A stretch of 64,000 bases of DNA from Dokdonella_A sp051958935 (GCF_051958935.1 NZ_JBQCFP010000110.1:1-64000); one strand, 5' to 3'; positions 16,238-24,776 are shown, counted from the stretch's first letter. The notes: a model not told the origin generated them from the letters alone. Made by a program: numbers and translations.

Positions 16238-16981
16238 TCAGAAACTCCAGACCACCGAGCCGACCCACTGTGCGTTTGACGGTGAAGTCGCCGTGTAGGT
16301 CTCGCCGAGATAGTCGAACGACCAGCTCAGCGAATCGGTCCAGATCCGGCTTGCGTAGAAATAGACGTCGCCGATCGCGTAGCTCGCGCCGATGCTGCCG
16401 TAACGGTAGCTTCGCTCACCCTGGCCGCCCGGCAGCGCGATGCCGAGGCCGAGGTCGGCCGACAGCCGCCCGGCGAGCGGCCGATGGAAGGTGGTTTCGG
16501 CCCACACCGTCCGGTGCGTCGTGCCAGCGCCACCGAAGTACAGGTCGGTCGCATTGGGCGACCAGGCGATCGACGCGCGCCAGAAGCCGCGATAACCGAT
16601 CACGGCGTTGAGTTCGTCGTAGCGCAGGCCTTCGGCGCGACCGTGGTGGAATGCGTCGTAGTGGACCGCACCGATCTTCGCGCTCCAGTCGTCGTCGAGC
16701 TGCCAGCGCCGGTCGAGATATAGGCCGAGCTGCGCATTGCGCCCGCGCGTTGGCAGGTGGACCGTGCTGATCGAAGCCCCGGCGACCCAGCCGTCGGCGA
16801 ACTCGCAGTGGCCGTCCGCGAACCATGCAGGCCGGCCGTCGGTGAGACTGGTGCCACGATAGAGGTTGTCGGAGGACAGGCCGACGGCGCCACCGCAGCG
16901 TCCGGCGGCGTGCGCCACCGGCGTCAGCGCGAGCAGCACCGCGCCGACCCACGAGGGCCACGAACCGGCGTCAACGACCAT
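16238..16981 (-). CDS. TorF-family putative porin
   Basis: Predicted outer-membrane beta-barrel of 247 residues from ATG 16981 (an ATG at 17005 is also possible). A signal peptide ends at about PVAHA. The mature part opens with the family pattern GAVGLSSDNLYRGTSLTDGRPA and alternates aromatic-edged strands to a C-terminal SVVWSF with terminal Phe, the barrel assembly signal. TorF/gcw_chp proteins are diffusion porins of unknown specificity. The gene is divergent from the ECF sigma gene of the electron-conduit operon, sharing a 187-bp intergenic region, so co-regulation is possible but not shown. Confidence 0.78.
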   Translation of the reverse strand: MVVDAGSWPSWVGAVLLALTPVAHAAGRCGGAVGLSSDNLYRGTSLTDGRPAWFADGHCEFADGWVAGASISTVHLPTRGRNAQLGLYLDRRWQLDDDWSAKIGAVHYDAFHHGRAEGLRYDELNAVIGYRGFWRASIAWSPNATDLYFGGAGTTHRTVWAETTFHRPLAGRLSADLGLGIALPGGQGERSYRYGSIGASYAIGDVYFYASRIWTDSLSWSFDYLGETYTATSPSNAQWVGSVVWSF

Positions 16982-17168
16982 CGATGTGCTGTGAACGTGC
17001 CGCAAACGCTGTCATCCCCAGGCAGTGGCGGCAATGCGATCCGTCGTCCGAACCGGTCCGTGATCCTCGGCGGCCGCCACCATTGCACCTCGCGCCCCCG
17101 AGGCGCAACCTTTCTGCCCGTGGCGGGTACCCATACGCCAGGATGGCCATAGGCGGAGCCTGGATCGC

Positions 17169-17786
17169 GTGAGCCAGACACGGACAGACCACGACCATGC
17201 CGCGGGTTCCGAGACGGAGCTCGACTGGCTGGGGGCGATCGCGCGCCAGGATCGCGTCGCGTTCGAACGCCTCTACCGACACTACCACGGCCTGCTTACG
17301 CGTTTCCTCGCCCGTTTCACGTCGCGCCGCGACGTCATCGAGGAAATGGTCAACGAGACCTTGTGGGTCGTATGGCGCACCGCTGGCAGCTTCCGCGGCG
17401 AGTCGAAGGTGGGGACCTGGATCATCGGTATCGCCTACCGCTGCCTCATGAAGCACCTGCGCGATCACCCGGCCGAGACGACCTATGGCGCCGGGGCGCG
17501 CGACCAGGAGGCGCTGCACGACGCCGCGCCCGATGAAAGCGAAGCGCGCCAGGCCGAATTGCGCGACTGGCTGCGCCACGGCATGGCGTTGCTGCCGGAC
17601 GAGCAGCGCATGACGATCGAACTCGCGTACTACCTCGGACAGTCGTGCGAGGAGATCGCGGCGATCATGAATTGCGCGGTCGGCACGGTGAAGGCGCGCA
17701 TGTTCCACGCGCGACTGCGCCTTCGCAACACGCTGCCCGCGCTCGGTGGCGACATCACTCCCGATCCCCGTTCCGCACAGGCTTGA
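17169..17786 (+). CDS. ECF-type RNA polymerase sigma factor heading the electron-conduit operon
   Basis: A 205-residue extracytoplasmic-function sigma factor started at GTG 17169. Region 2 covers the AFERLYRHYHGLLTRFL and EEMVNETLWVVWR segments, and region 4 the YYLGQSCEEIAAIMN and GTVKARMFHARLRLR segments. The anti-sigma ATG follows its stop after 2 bases, and five more genes follow in the same direction with gaps of about 50 bases or less. An ECF-like GCAACCTTT lies at 17105-17113 with a poor -10 about 16 bases on (17127-17132), a possible autoregulated promoter of low certainty. I infer that it transcribes the whole conduit operon in response to the anti-sigma state. Confidence 0.9.
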   Translation: MSQTRTDHDHAAGSETELDWLGAIARQDRVAFERLYRHYHGLLTRFLARFTSRRDVIEEMVNETLWVVWRTAGSFRGESKVGTWIIGIAYRCLMKHLRDHPAETTYGAGARDQEALHDAAPDESEARQAELRDWLRHGMALLPDEQRMTIELAYYLGQSCEEIAAIMNCAVGTVKARMFHARLRLRNTLPALGGDITPDPRSAQA

Positions 17787-17788
17787 CC

Positions 17789-18418
17789 ATGCAGTCTCCG
17801 CAACATCGCCAGACCTGGGACCTCATCCCCTGGCTCGTCAACGGCACCGCTGCCGCGGCCGACCGCGCGCTCGCCGAAGCGCATCTCGCCGGCTGCGCCG
17901 ATTGCCGTGACGAGTACGCGTTCCAGGCGCGCGTGCAGGCGGGGCTCGCCGCCGAAACGAGCGCCACGCCCGCGGCAGGCCCCGCCTTCGAACGCCTGCT
18001 CGAGCGCATCGCCGGCGAACAGGCGACTGATCCCGCGGCGATGCGGCCGGCACGGCAGCGCCGCCTGCTGCGCGCACTCGCCGCCGCCGTCGTCGTGCAG
18101 GCGATCGGCCTGGCGGCACTCGCGACTTGGGCGGTGCATCGCAGCGCGGAACCCGCGTATCGCACGCTGAGTACGCCGGAAACGCGGCTGCCCGATGCAA
18201 GCCTGCGCTTCGTGCCGTCGCCGGAACTCAATGTCGGCCAGCTGCAGCGGCTGCTCCGCGAGCACGGCCTGCATGTGGTCGGCACGAACGAGGCCGGCAC
18301 GATCTACACGCTCGCGCCGGTCGCCGCAGGCAGCACCGCACCCGACGTCGTCGCGCGCCTGCGCGCGGCGCCGGGGGTGCTGCTGGTCGAACCGATCGCG
18401 AATGCGTCGAAGAGGTGA
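17789..18418 (+). CDS. Zinc-finger anti-sigma factor with an extracytoplasmic prodomain-like region
   Basis: A 209-residue membrane anti-sigma. The N-terminal zinc-binding motif HLAGCADC has the HxxxCxxC spacing of the ZAS/zf-HC2 fold that binds the ECF sigma. One transmembrane helix follows at about residues 91-113. The periplasmic part, from about residue 145 (ELNVGQLQRLLREHGLHVV) to the end (GVLLVEPI), has the strand-helix pattern of an I9/Aqp-like protease prodomain. The next gene encodes an S8 protease homologue with its own prodomain. I infer that the two may interact so that the S8 homologue passes a periplasmic signal to the sigma factor. Confidence 0.8.
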   Translation: MQSPQHRQTWDLIPWLVNGTAAAADRALAEAHLAGCADCRDEYAFQARVQAGLAAETSATPAAGPAFERLLERIAGEQATDPAAMRPARQRRLLRALAAAVVVQAIGLAALATWAVHRSAEPAYRTLSTPETRLPDASLRFVPSPELNVGQLQRLLREHGLHVVGTNEAGTIYTLAPVAAGSTAPDVVARLRAAPGVLLVEPIANASKR

Positions 18419-18425
18419 CCGGACG

Positions 18426-19784
18426 ATGCTGGCGCGCTCGAGCTGGATGACCGCACCGCTGCCCGGCCTCACCGCCGCCTTTGCGGCGCTGCTCGCATTC
18501 GTCGCACCCGGCGCGCATGCGCTGGAGCGGCCACCCGGCGACGCTGCCGACAGCGCGCGCATGATCGTCGTCGCAATCGCCGACAGGGCCGATCCCGCGC
18601 CGTCCGCGGGAGCGACTCCGCGCGGCTATGCAGGCCTGCCGGACTACGCCGGCGGCAGCGAACGCACGCGCGCCGCCGCGCGGCGCATCGCCGACGACTA
18701 CGCGCTGCGCGAAGTGTCGGCGTGGACGATCGACGCGCTGCACCTGCGCTGCATGCTCTACGAATTGCCCGCCGGCAGTGATCGCGCCGCCGCGCTGGCG
18801 CGCATGCGCGGCGACCGCCGGGTGAGCCTCGCGCAACCACTGCAGGAATTCACCACCTATTCCACGGCTCCCGCCGCCACGGCTGCGCCCGTGCCGCCCG
18901 CGAGCGCCGGCGCGCCGTACAACGACCCGTACGTCGGCCTGCAACAGGGTTTCTCGCGCATCGGCGCGGCAGCCGCGCAACGCTGGGCGAGCGGCGCGAA
19001 GATCGAAGTCGCGGTGGTCCACACCGGGGCCGACGCCGCGCAGCCCGACCTCGCCGGCCGCGTCGTCGCGCAACGCGATTTCGCGACGCGGGCGAGCGAG
19101 CCTGCCGAGCGCGACCGCCACGGCACCGAAGTCGCGGGCGTGATCGCCGCGGTCGCCAACAACGGCGTCGGCATCGTCGGCGTCGCGCCAGGCACGCACA
19201 TCCGCGCGCTGCGTGCCTGCTGGCCGGTCGAGGTCGGCGGCAGCGCCGCGCGCTGCGACACGTTCACGCTCGCGCAGGCGCTCGGCGCGGCGATTTCGTC
19301 CGGCGCGCGCGTGATCAATCTCAGCCTCGGCGGCCCGTCCGACCCGCTGCTCGAACAACTCGTCGCCAAGGCGATCGAGCGTGGCATCGTCGTCGTCGGC
19401 GCGGTGCCGCCCGATGCACGCATGGACGGATTCCCGGTCGATGTCGATGGCGTCGTCGCGGTGCGCAGCAGCGATTCCCCTGCCGTCTCCCGCCCGGCGC
19501 TCGCCGCACCCGGTCGGGACATCCTCACGCTCGAACCCGGCGGTCACTACGACTATGCGTCGGGCAGTTCGCTCGCGACCGCGCACGTGACCGGTGCGGT
19601 CGCGTTGCTGCTCGAAATCGATCCGCGCCTCGACGCCAAGGCGCTGTTCGCGCTGCTCGACGGCTCGAGCCGAAGCGCGGACGCCTCGATTGACGCCTGC
19701 GCCGCCGTGCGCAAACTCGCACGCAAGACCGGCAACTGCGACTCGACGACCACGGCGACGGGACTGGCCCATGCGAAGCTCTGA
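18426..19784 (+). CDS. S8 (subtilisin-like) homologue with a broken catalytic triad
   Basis: Exported 452-residue protein with a signal peptide (about 1-32), an I9-like prodomain to about residue 143 and an S8 domain from about 165. The catalytic His is present (RHGTEVAG, His232) and so is the Ser (SGSSLATAHVTG, Ser382). The catalytic Asp is replaced by His199: the usual DTG box reads VVHTGAD. The oxyanion Asn box (AAGN) reads AVPPD at 326-330, and the Pro after the active Ser is Ala386. It is therefore probably not an active protease. Start ATG 18426 follows the anti-sigma stop by 7 bases, and its end overlaps the decaheme gene by 14. A binding or chaperone role for the conduit, or a sensor for the anti-sigma, is inferred. 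Confidence 0.85.
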   Translation: MLARSSWMTAPLPGLTAAFAALLAFVAPGAHALERPPGDAADSARMIVVAIADRADPAPSAGATPRGYAGLPDYAGGSERTRAAARRIADDYALREVSAWTIDALHLRCMLYELPAGSDRAAALARMRGDRRVSLAQPLQEFTTYSTAPAATAAPVPPASAGAPYNDPYVGLQQGFSRIGAAAAQRWASGAKIEVAVVHTGADAAQPDLAGRVVAQRDFATRASEPAERDRHGTEVAGVIAAVANNGVGIVGVAPGTHIRALRACWPVEVGGSAARCDTFTLAQALGAAISSGARVINLSLGGPSDPLLEQLVAKAIERGIVVVGAVPPDARMDGFPVDVDGVVAVRSSDSPAVSRPALAAPGRDILTLEPGGHYDYASGSSLATAHVTGAVALLLEIDPRLDAKALFALLDGSSRSADASIDACAAVRKLARKTGNCDSTTTATGLAHAKL

Positions 19785-20829
19785 CGTGATCCGGCGCCTG
19801 CTGGCGCTCGTGCTGGGATGCGCGACGCTGGTGCCGGTGCTGGCGCAGCAGAGCCGTGAGGACCTCGCGAAGTCGTTGCCGGCGACGAACCTGACCGGCG
19901 ACGACGTGCACGCCGGCGCCGCGATGCTGGACCGGACCGTCGCGCCGGGCTTCGCCAAGGCGAAGGTCGCCGACAATCCAGGAGCACCGGGCGCGACCGC
20001 CGTCGGTGAGCGCACCTGCATCGCCTGCCACCAGCTCGAGAGCGAACACTTCACGCATACGTTCCATGCGCTCGGCCTGCACGCGGCGAACAAGGCCGAC
20101 GCTTCCATCCCTGTATGCGAGACCTGCCACGGCCCGGGTTCCGCGCACGCGAAGGATCCGAGCGCGAAGGGCCTGATCATCGGCTACACGAAAGGCTCGG
20201 CCACGCCGATCGAAACGCAGACCAGGACCTGCCTCACCTGCCACGAGGGCGGTCCGCGCGACCACTGGCTGGGTTCGGTCCACCAGCGCAACGGCCTTTC
20301 CTGCAGCGATTGCCACAATCCGATGGCGAAGTTCTCCGCCGAAGGCCTGATGGCGAAGGCGTCGATCAACGACACCTGCGCGCAATGCCATCGCGACGTG
20401 CGACTGCAGTTCAACCGACGTTCGCACATGCCGCTGCCGGAAGGCCAGATGAGCTGCGACGACTGCCACAACCCGCACGGTTCGATCACGAGCCCGCTGC
20501 TGAAGACCAACAGCGTCAACGAAACCTGCTACCAGTGCCATGCCGAGAAGCGCGGCCCGTTCCTGTTCGAACACGCGCCGGTGCGCGAGAACTGCCTCAA
20601 CTGCCACACGCCGCACGGTTCGAACCAGCAGACCCTGCTCGTCACGCCGCTGCCGTTCCTGTGCCAGCAGTGCCATTCGGGCCTGCGGCACCCGAACGAC
20701 CTCCATACGCCCGGCTCGCTCGGCAACGGCCTGCATCCGGACGAACGCGCGATGGGGCGTGCCTGCGTGACCTGTCACGCGAACATCCACGGCTCGAACG
20801 CGCCGTCGGGTCCGAAGTTCCACGAATAG
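19771..20829 (+). CDS. Decaheme c-type cytochrome, MtrA/DmsE/PioA family
   Basis: Exported 352-residue multiheme cytochrome. The signal peptide ends at about residue 25 (VLA-QQ). I count exactly ten CxxCH heme sites: CIACH, CETCH, CLTCH, CSDCH, CAQCH, CDDCH, CYQCH, CLNCH, CQQCH and CVTCH. Ten hemes, the length and a directly following MtrB/PioB gene identify the electron wire that sits inside the outer-membrane barrel and carries electrons between periplasm and exterior. Start ATG 19771 overlaps the S8-homologue gene. No surface cytochrome (MtrC/OmcA) and no DMSO reductase gene is in the window, so the layout is closer to PioAB/MtoAB than to a full Mtr or Dms system. Confidence 0.94.
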   Translation: MRSSDVIRRLLALVLGCATLVPVLAQQSREDLAKSLPATNLTGDDVHAGAAMLDRTVAPGFAKAKVADNPGAPGATAVGERTCIACHQLESEHFTHTFHALGLHAANKADASIPVCETCHGPGSAHAKDPSAKGLIIGYTKGSATPIETQTRTCLTCHEGGPRDHWLGSVHQRNGLSCSDCHNPMAKFSAEGLMAKASINDTCAQCHRDVRLQFNRRSHMPLPEGQMSCDDCHNPHGSITSPLLKTNSVNETCYQCHAEKRGPFLFEHAPVRENCLNCHTPHGSNQQTLLVTPLPFLCQQCHSGLRHPNDLHTPGSLGNGLHPDERAMGRACVTCHANIHGSNAPSGPKFHE

Positions 20830-20845
20830 CACCGCGGGAGGACCG

Positions 20846-23404
20846 ATGCGCACACCTCGCCTGCTCCGCCCGCTGCCGCTCGCCGTCGCGATCGCGGCGA
20901 TCGCGACGAATGCCCGCGCCGACAGCGGCGTCGGCGTCGACACCTGGCGCGCGAACAAGCTCGATCCTGCCGCGGGCGCGACGATCGAGGGCTGCGACGA
21001 ACGCGGCACGAGCTGGCTCGAAGCGGGCGTGCACCGCAGCCCGACCGGCAACCTCTACGCCTGTCCGCCACCGTCTCCCGTAACGTCCGCACACGGCGCG
21101 TGGACGACCTCGGGCGTCCTCAGGGTCGGCGCGGTCGCGACCGGCGGCGACGACGACAATGCACTGTGGAACCGCTACGTCGACTGGGAGGGCGGCATCG
21201 TCCTCGCCCTGCTCGCCTTCGACGCCGAACGCGCCGAAGACGGCAGCTACGTGAATGTGCGCGCGAGCCGGATCAGTGACGACGACGAGTACTACCAAGC
21301 CGTGTTCGGGCGCGCAGGCAGCTACAAGGTGCAGGCGTTCCTGCGCGACATGCCGAACCTCGTGACGAACACCGCCAAACCGATTTGGAACGGCGTCGGC
21401 ACGAATCGCCTGACCTTGCCTGCGGGCTACGCGGCCGGCGCGAGCACGCCGGACGCGATCGCGGCACTGTCCGCCGCGACGCCCGAACGCACGCTCGGCG
21501 TGACGCGCGAGAAGCAGGGCCTCGGTTTCAGCATCTATCTCACGCCGCAGTGGACGGCCTATGCCAACGCGACCGACGAGCAGCGCCATGGCGCGCGCCC
21601 GTTCGGCGGGCCGTTCTTCTTCAACTTCCCGTTCCCCGACAACGGCGGCGTGCTCGAGACGGTCAAGCCGATCGACGATTCGACGGTGAACCTCGCCGGT
21701 GGCCTGCGCTACGCCGGCAGCGTCTGGCGCATGGATTTCGGCTACACCGGTTCGTTCTACCGCGACCGCTACACGCGCTACACCTACGAGATGCCGTTCG
21801 CGCTGAGTCCGCTCGTCGGTGGCGCGGTATCGGCGCCGCTCACCACCGGCCAATTCGCGACCGAACCCGACAACGATTACCACACCATCAAGGCGGCCTT
21901 CACGCGCAAGCTCCCGATGAATGGCGAGCTTTCCATCACCGCCTCCGGCGGGCGCATGAGCCAGGACGACACCCTGATCGCGCCGATCGACTGCCAGGGC
22001 GTGTTCGGCATCGGCCTAGCTGGCAGCCTGCAAACAGGGGCACAGAATCCGTTCCTTCACGACTGCGCGAACTGGAACACGCCCGCCGCGCTGTCGCGGC
22101 GCACGGCCGACATGCGCATCGACACGAGCCTGCTCGACGCGCGCATCGCGCTGCAGCCGGTTTCCGACCTCACGCTGCGCGCAGGCGTGCGCCATGAGCG
22201 CGAGGACTACCGCAACGTCTACCTCGCCTACAATCCGCTCACCGGCCAGTACGGCTACGTCAGCGAGAACGGGTCGCAAGGAAGCGTGGTGCCCGGGGAA
22301 TCGGGCATCTGGGATCCGTCCGATACGTCGGCGATCACGCGCGTACGCAGCCTGCCGCTCGACATGGAGACCACGGAGGCGAACATCGGCGCCGACTGGA
22401 AGCTCGGCGCACACGACACGCTCGGCGCCACGCTCGCATTCAGCCGATACGAGCCGACCAACCGCGAACGGCGCAACGTCGACGACGGTAGCGTGAAACT
22501 CAACTGGACCAACCGCGCGATCGACTGGCTTACCCTGCGCGCGAACTACACGTACCTGCACCAGGACGGCGACCGCTACGACTACGACCCCTACGATTTC
22601 ACCTATTCGATCAGCCTGCCCGGCTTCGTCGCGCCGCCCAACGGCGTGCCGGCGCATACGGTCGATGCGCTGCGCAAGTACGACGTCGCCAGTCGCAGCG
22701 AGCACAAGCTCGACCTCATGGCGACCTTCATGCCGCGCGAGGACATGACGGTCAGCGCTTCGCTTCGCGGCGACTTCAACGACTATGATGCCGAACTCGG
22801 GCGGCGTGGCTACGACACGCTCGGCGCGACCGTGCAATGGGAGTGGCAACCCGCGGCCGGCACGCATGCGAGCGTCTATTACGGCTACGACCGCTCCCGG
22901 TTGCGCCTGGCCAACATCAACGAGATCTTCGACAGCGGCTCGGATCCGAGCCTGGGCGGCAGCACCTACGCCGAGATCGGCCGCTGGTGGGCCGACGATG
23001 CGCAACGCAACCACAATGCCGGGGTCGTGCTCGCGCACGCGTTCGGCCGGGTACGCGTCGATGCGAGCTGGAATTACCTGTACGCGCGCGGCAGTACCGA
23101 CTATCGCTTCGCTTCGCCGCTCGCGCTCGCCTGGGCCGATACCGTGACCGGCGACGGCGCCGGCTCCGGCTCGTTCCCGGCGATGACCTATCGCGTGAAT
23201 TCGTTCAGCGTCGGCGTGCGCATCCCGTTGCACGAGCGCGTCGCGCTGCGCGTGTTCGACCTGTACGAACGCGGGCGAATCAGCGACTGGCACTACCTCG
23301 GTTTCGACGCGATGCGAACGTTCGACCATCGCGTATACACCGACGGTGGGCCGCAGGGGTATGACGCCAATCTCGTCGGCCTACTGCTCGACGTGCGCCT
23401 GTGA
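20846..23404 (+). CDS. MtrB/PioB-family decaheme-associated outer-membrane barrel
   Basis: Large outer-membrane beta-barrel of 852 residues that sheathes the decaheme cytochrome. The signal peptide ends at about residue 25 (ARA). The mature N-terminus has Cys50 and Cys73, possibly a disulfide as in the MtrB N-terminal CxxC, and two further Cys at ITP-like loops (PIDCQG and HDCANW). The rest is a long series of amphipathic strands ending LVGLLLDVRL. MtrB and PioB family proteins run from about 700 to 850 residues. It lies 16 bases after the decaheme gene. Direction of electron flow (Fe(II) or electrode oxidation versus acceptor reduction) cannot be read from sequence. Confidence 0.9.
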   Translation: MRTPRLLRPLPLAVAIAAIATNARADSGVGVDTWRANKLDPAAGATIEGCDERGTSWLEAGVHRSPTGNLYACPPPSPVTSAHGAWTTSGVLRVGAVATGGDDDNALWNRYVDWEGGIVLALLAFDAERAEDGSYVNVRASRISDDDEYYQAVFGRAGSYKVQAFLRDMPNLVTNTAKPIWNGVGTNRLTLPAGYAAGASTPDAIAALSAATPERTLGVTREKQGLGFSIYLTPQWTAYANATDEQRHGARPFGGPFFFNFPFPDNGGVLETVKPIDDSTVNLAGGLRYAGSVWRMDFGYTGSFYRDRYTRYTYEMPFALSPLVGGAVSAPLTTGQFATEPDNDYHTIKAAFTRKLPMNGELSITASGGRMSQDDTLIAPIDCQGVFGIGLAGSLQTGAQNPFLHDCANWNTPAALSRRTADMRIDTSLLDARIALQPVSDLTLRAGVRHEREDYRNVYLAYNPLTGQYGYVSENGSQGSVVPGESGIWDPSDTSAITRVRSLPLDMETTEANIGADWKLGAHDTLGATLAFSRYEPTNRERRNVDDGSVKLNWTNRAIDWLTLRANYTYLHQDGDRYDYDPYDFTYSISLPGFVAPPNGVPAHTVDALRKYDVASRSEHKLDLMATFMPREDMTVSASLRGDFNDYDAELGRRGYDTLGATVQWEWQPAAGTHASVYYGYDRSRLRLANINEIFDSGSDPSLGGSTYAEIGRWWADDAQRNHNAGVVLAHAFGRVRVDASWNYLYARGSTDYRFASPLALAWADTVTGDGAGSGSFPAMTYRVNSFSVGVRIPLHERVALRVFDLYERGRISDWHYLGFDAMRTFDHRVYTDGGPQGYDANLVGLLLDVRL

Positions 23405-23415
23405 CGGGGGCCGCC

Positions 23416-24162
23416 ATGATCGCCATCGAACGCCTGCGCCGCCTGCTGCTCGCGACCGCCCTGCTCGGCGCGCCATTCGCGCACGCGTCGGACGACCTCA
23501 TCGACCTGCGCGGTGTCGCCCCGGTCCGCGGCGACGCAGCCGCGGGCAAGGCCAAGGCGGCCGTGTGCGGCGCCTGCCATGGGCCGCTCGGTGTCGCGAT
23601 GGTGCCGGCGTTCCCGAATATCGCGGGCCAGAAGGCCGATTACCTCTACTGGCGCCTCGTGACCTTCAAGCGCGCGGGCGAGGCAGACTCGCCGATGACT
23701 GCGCAGGTGGCCCAACTCGACGATGCGGCGATGCGTGATCTCGCGGCCTGGTTCGCCAGCCTGCCGCCGGCTGCGGGTAGCGGCGCCGTTGCCGGAATGC
23801 GAGGGGCGACGATCTATCGCGATGGCGATCCTGCGCGCGGCGTGCCGCCCTGCCAGGGCTGCCACGGCGCGGATGCACGCGCCCGCGTCGGCACCGCCAC
23901 CGACGACGCACGCACGCGTCTGTATCCCGTCCTCGGCGGCCAGCACGCCGCCTACCTCGCCGACCGGCTCGAGGACCTCGCGACCCACGCCCCGCGGACG
24001 AGCACGGCGCAGGTGATGGCGCCGATCGCGCGCTCGCTCGATGCCGCCAGCATCGAGGCGATCACGCACTGGCTCGAGGCGGGTGCGCCGTCACCGGACG
24101 CGCCCCAGGCCCCCGGCGGGAGCCCCACGGTGAACCCTGCGATCCCGGAAGGGACGCACTGA
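23416..24162 (+). CDS. Diheme cytochrome c (c4-like)
   Basis: Periplasmic cytochrome of 248 residues with a signal peptide ending near FAHA. Two class I heme domains are visible, CGACH at 51-55 with axial Met94 (DSPMT) and CQGCH at 146-150 with a later Met (VMAPI). This is the c4 type of two-domain carrier that donates to or accepts from membrane oxidases. ATG 23416 is preferred over GTG 23401 because it starts the hydrophobic leader, 11 bases after the barrel gene. It is the likely soluble partner moving electrons between the decaheme conduit and inner-membrane complexes. Confidence 0.88.
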   Translation: MIAIERLRRLLLATALLGAPFAHASDDLIDLRGVAPVRGDAAAGKAKAAVCGACHGPLGVAMVPAFPNIAGQKADYLYWRLVTFKRAGEADSPMTAQVAQLDDAAMRDLAAWFASLPPAAGSGAVAGMRGATIYRDGDPARGVPPCQGCHGADARARVGTATDDARTRLYPVLGGQHAAYLADRLEDLATHAPRTSTAQVMAPIARSLDAASIEAITHWLEAGAPSPDAPQAPGGSPTVNPAIPEGTH

Positions 24163-24212
24163 CCGACGCCCCGCAACCGGGCCGCCCGCAAACACCTCAG
24201 GAGTACGAACCC

Positions 24213-24617
24213 ATGCGCAAGTCCGCTTCCCTGCCCACGCTGATCCTCGCCCTGGCCGCAGGCCCCGCGTCCGCGATCGACCACACGGTCCACGTCGGTG
24301 GTGCTGGCCTCGTTTTCACGCCTTCGAGCATCGACGTACTCGTCGGCGACACCGTCACCTTCGTCAATGACGGCGGCTTCCACAATGTCGCATCGGACGC
24401 CGGCGCACCGCTCGCCTTCCGTTGCGCCAACGGCTGCGACGGCGCGGGCGGCAACGGCGACGTCAGCAATGCCGGATGGAGCGCGACGATCACGATCACC
24501 CAGGCCGCCGCACACGGTTCGATCGGCTACCATTGCGACGCGCACCAGGGGTCCGGCATGGTCGGCACGATCCAGGTGACCAATCCGGTCGACCTGCAGT
24601 CCTATTCGATCGACTGA
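24213..24617 (+). CDS. Type I copper protein (plastocyanin/azurin-like cupredoxin)
   Basis: Exported 134-residue blue-copper protein; signal peptide to about residue 21 (ASA). The four expected copper ligands are His57 (GGFHNV), Cys108 and His111 (YHCDAH) and Met116 (GSGMVG). A Cys71-xxx-Cys75 loop (CANGC) may add a disulfide. It is a one-electron carrier in the periplasm. It follows the diheme cytochrome by 50 bases, with an AGGAG ribosome site, and closes the conduit operon. A cupredoxin beside an MtrAB-type pair recalls the small carriers of iron oxidation chains and argues for electron transfer to an oxidase, although direction is inferred. Confidence 0.88.
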   Translation: MRKSASLPTLILALAAGPASAIDHTVHVGGAGLVFTPSSIDVLVGDTVTFVNDGGFHNVASDAGAPLAFRCANGCDGAGGNGDVSNAGWSATITITQAAAHGSIGYHCDAHQGSGMVGTIQVTNPVDLQSYSID

Positions 24618-24706
24618 AGACCGCGCGCGCCGGGGGGCTCCAGCCCCGCCGCGCAGGCCGCACAAGGGTGATTCGAGGTGCACCGCGCCCCCGGCGTCGC
24701 CCCCGC

Positions 24707-24735
24707 TTCCATTGCCGCGAAAATTCTTTTAGAAT
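24707..24735 (+). promoter_or_regulatory. Candidate promoter for rpmJ
   Basis: TTCCAT (24707-24712) and TAGAAT (24730-24735) are separated by 17 bases, and the -10 matches consensus at five of six positions. The -10 overlaps a short dyad AATTCT-TTT-AGAATT (24722-24736). It lies about 40 bases before the rpmJ ATG and sits in a local AT-rich patch. Confidence 0.45.
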
Positions 24736-24776
24736 TCCGCGCTTTCCGCGTTCAAAACCCGTTGCGAGGCGTTTCC

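Noticed and set aside
18426..19784. Annotation of the S8 homologue as an active subtilisin
   Set aside because: The catalytic Asp and oxyanion Asn boxes are replaced, so an active protease call would mislead.
19771..23404. DMSO respiration (dmsE/dmsF) assignment of the decaheme/barrel pair
   Set aside because: No DmsA/DmsB molybdoenzyme gene or chaperone is in or near the operon; the other carriers fit a general electron conduit better.
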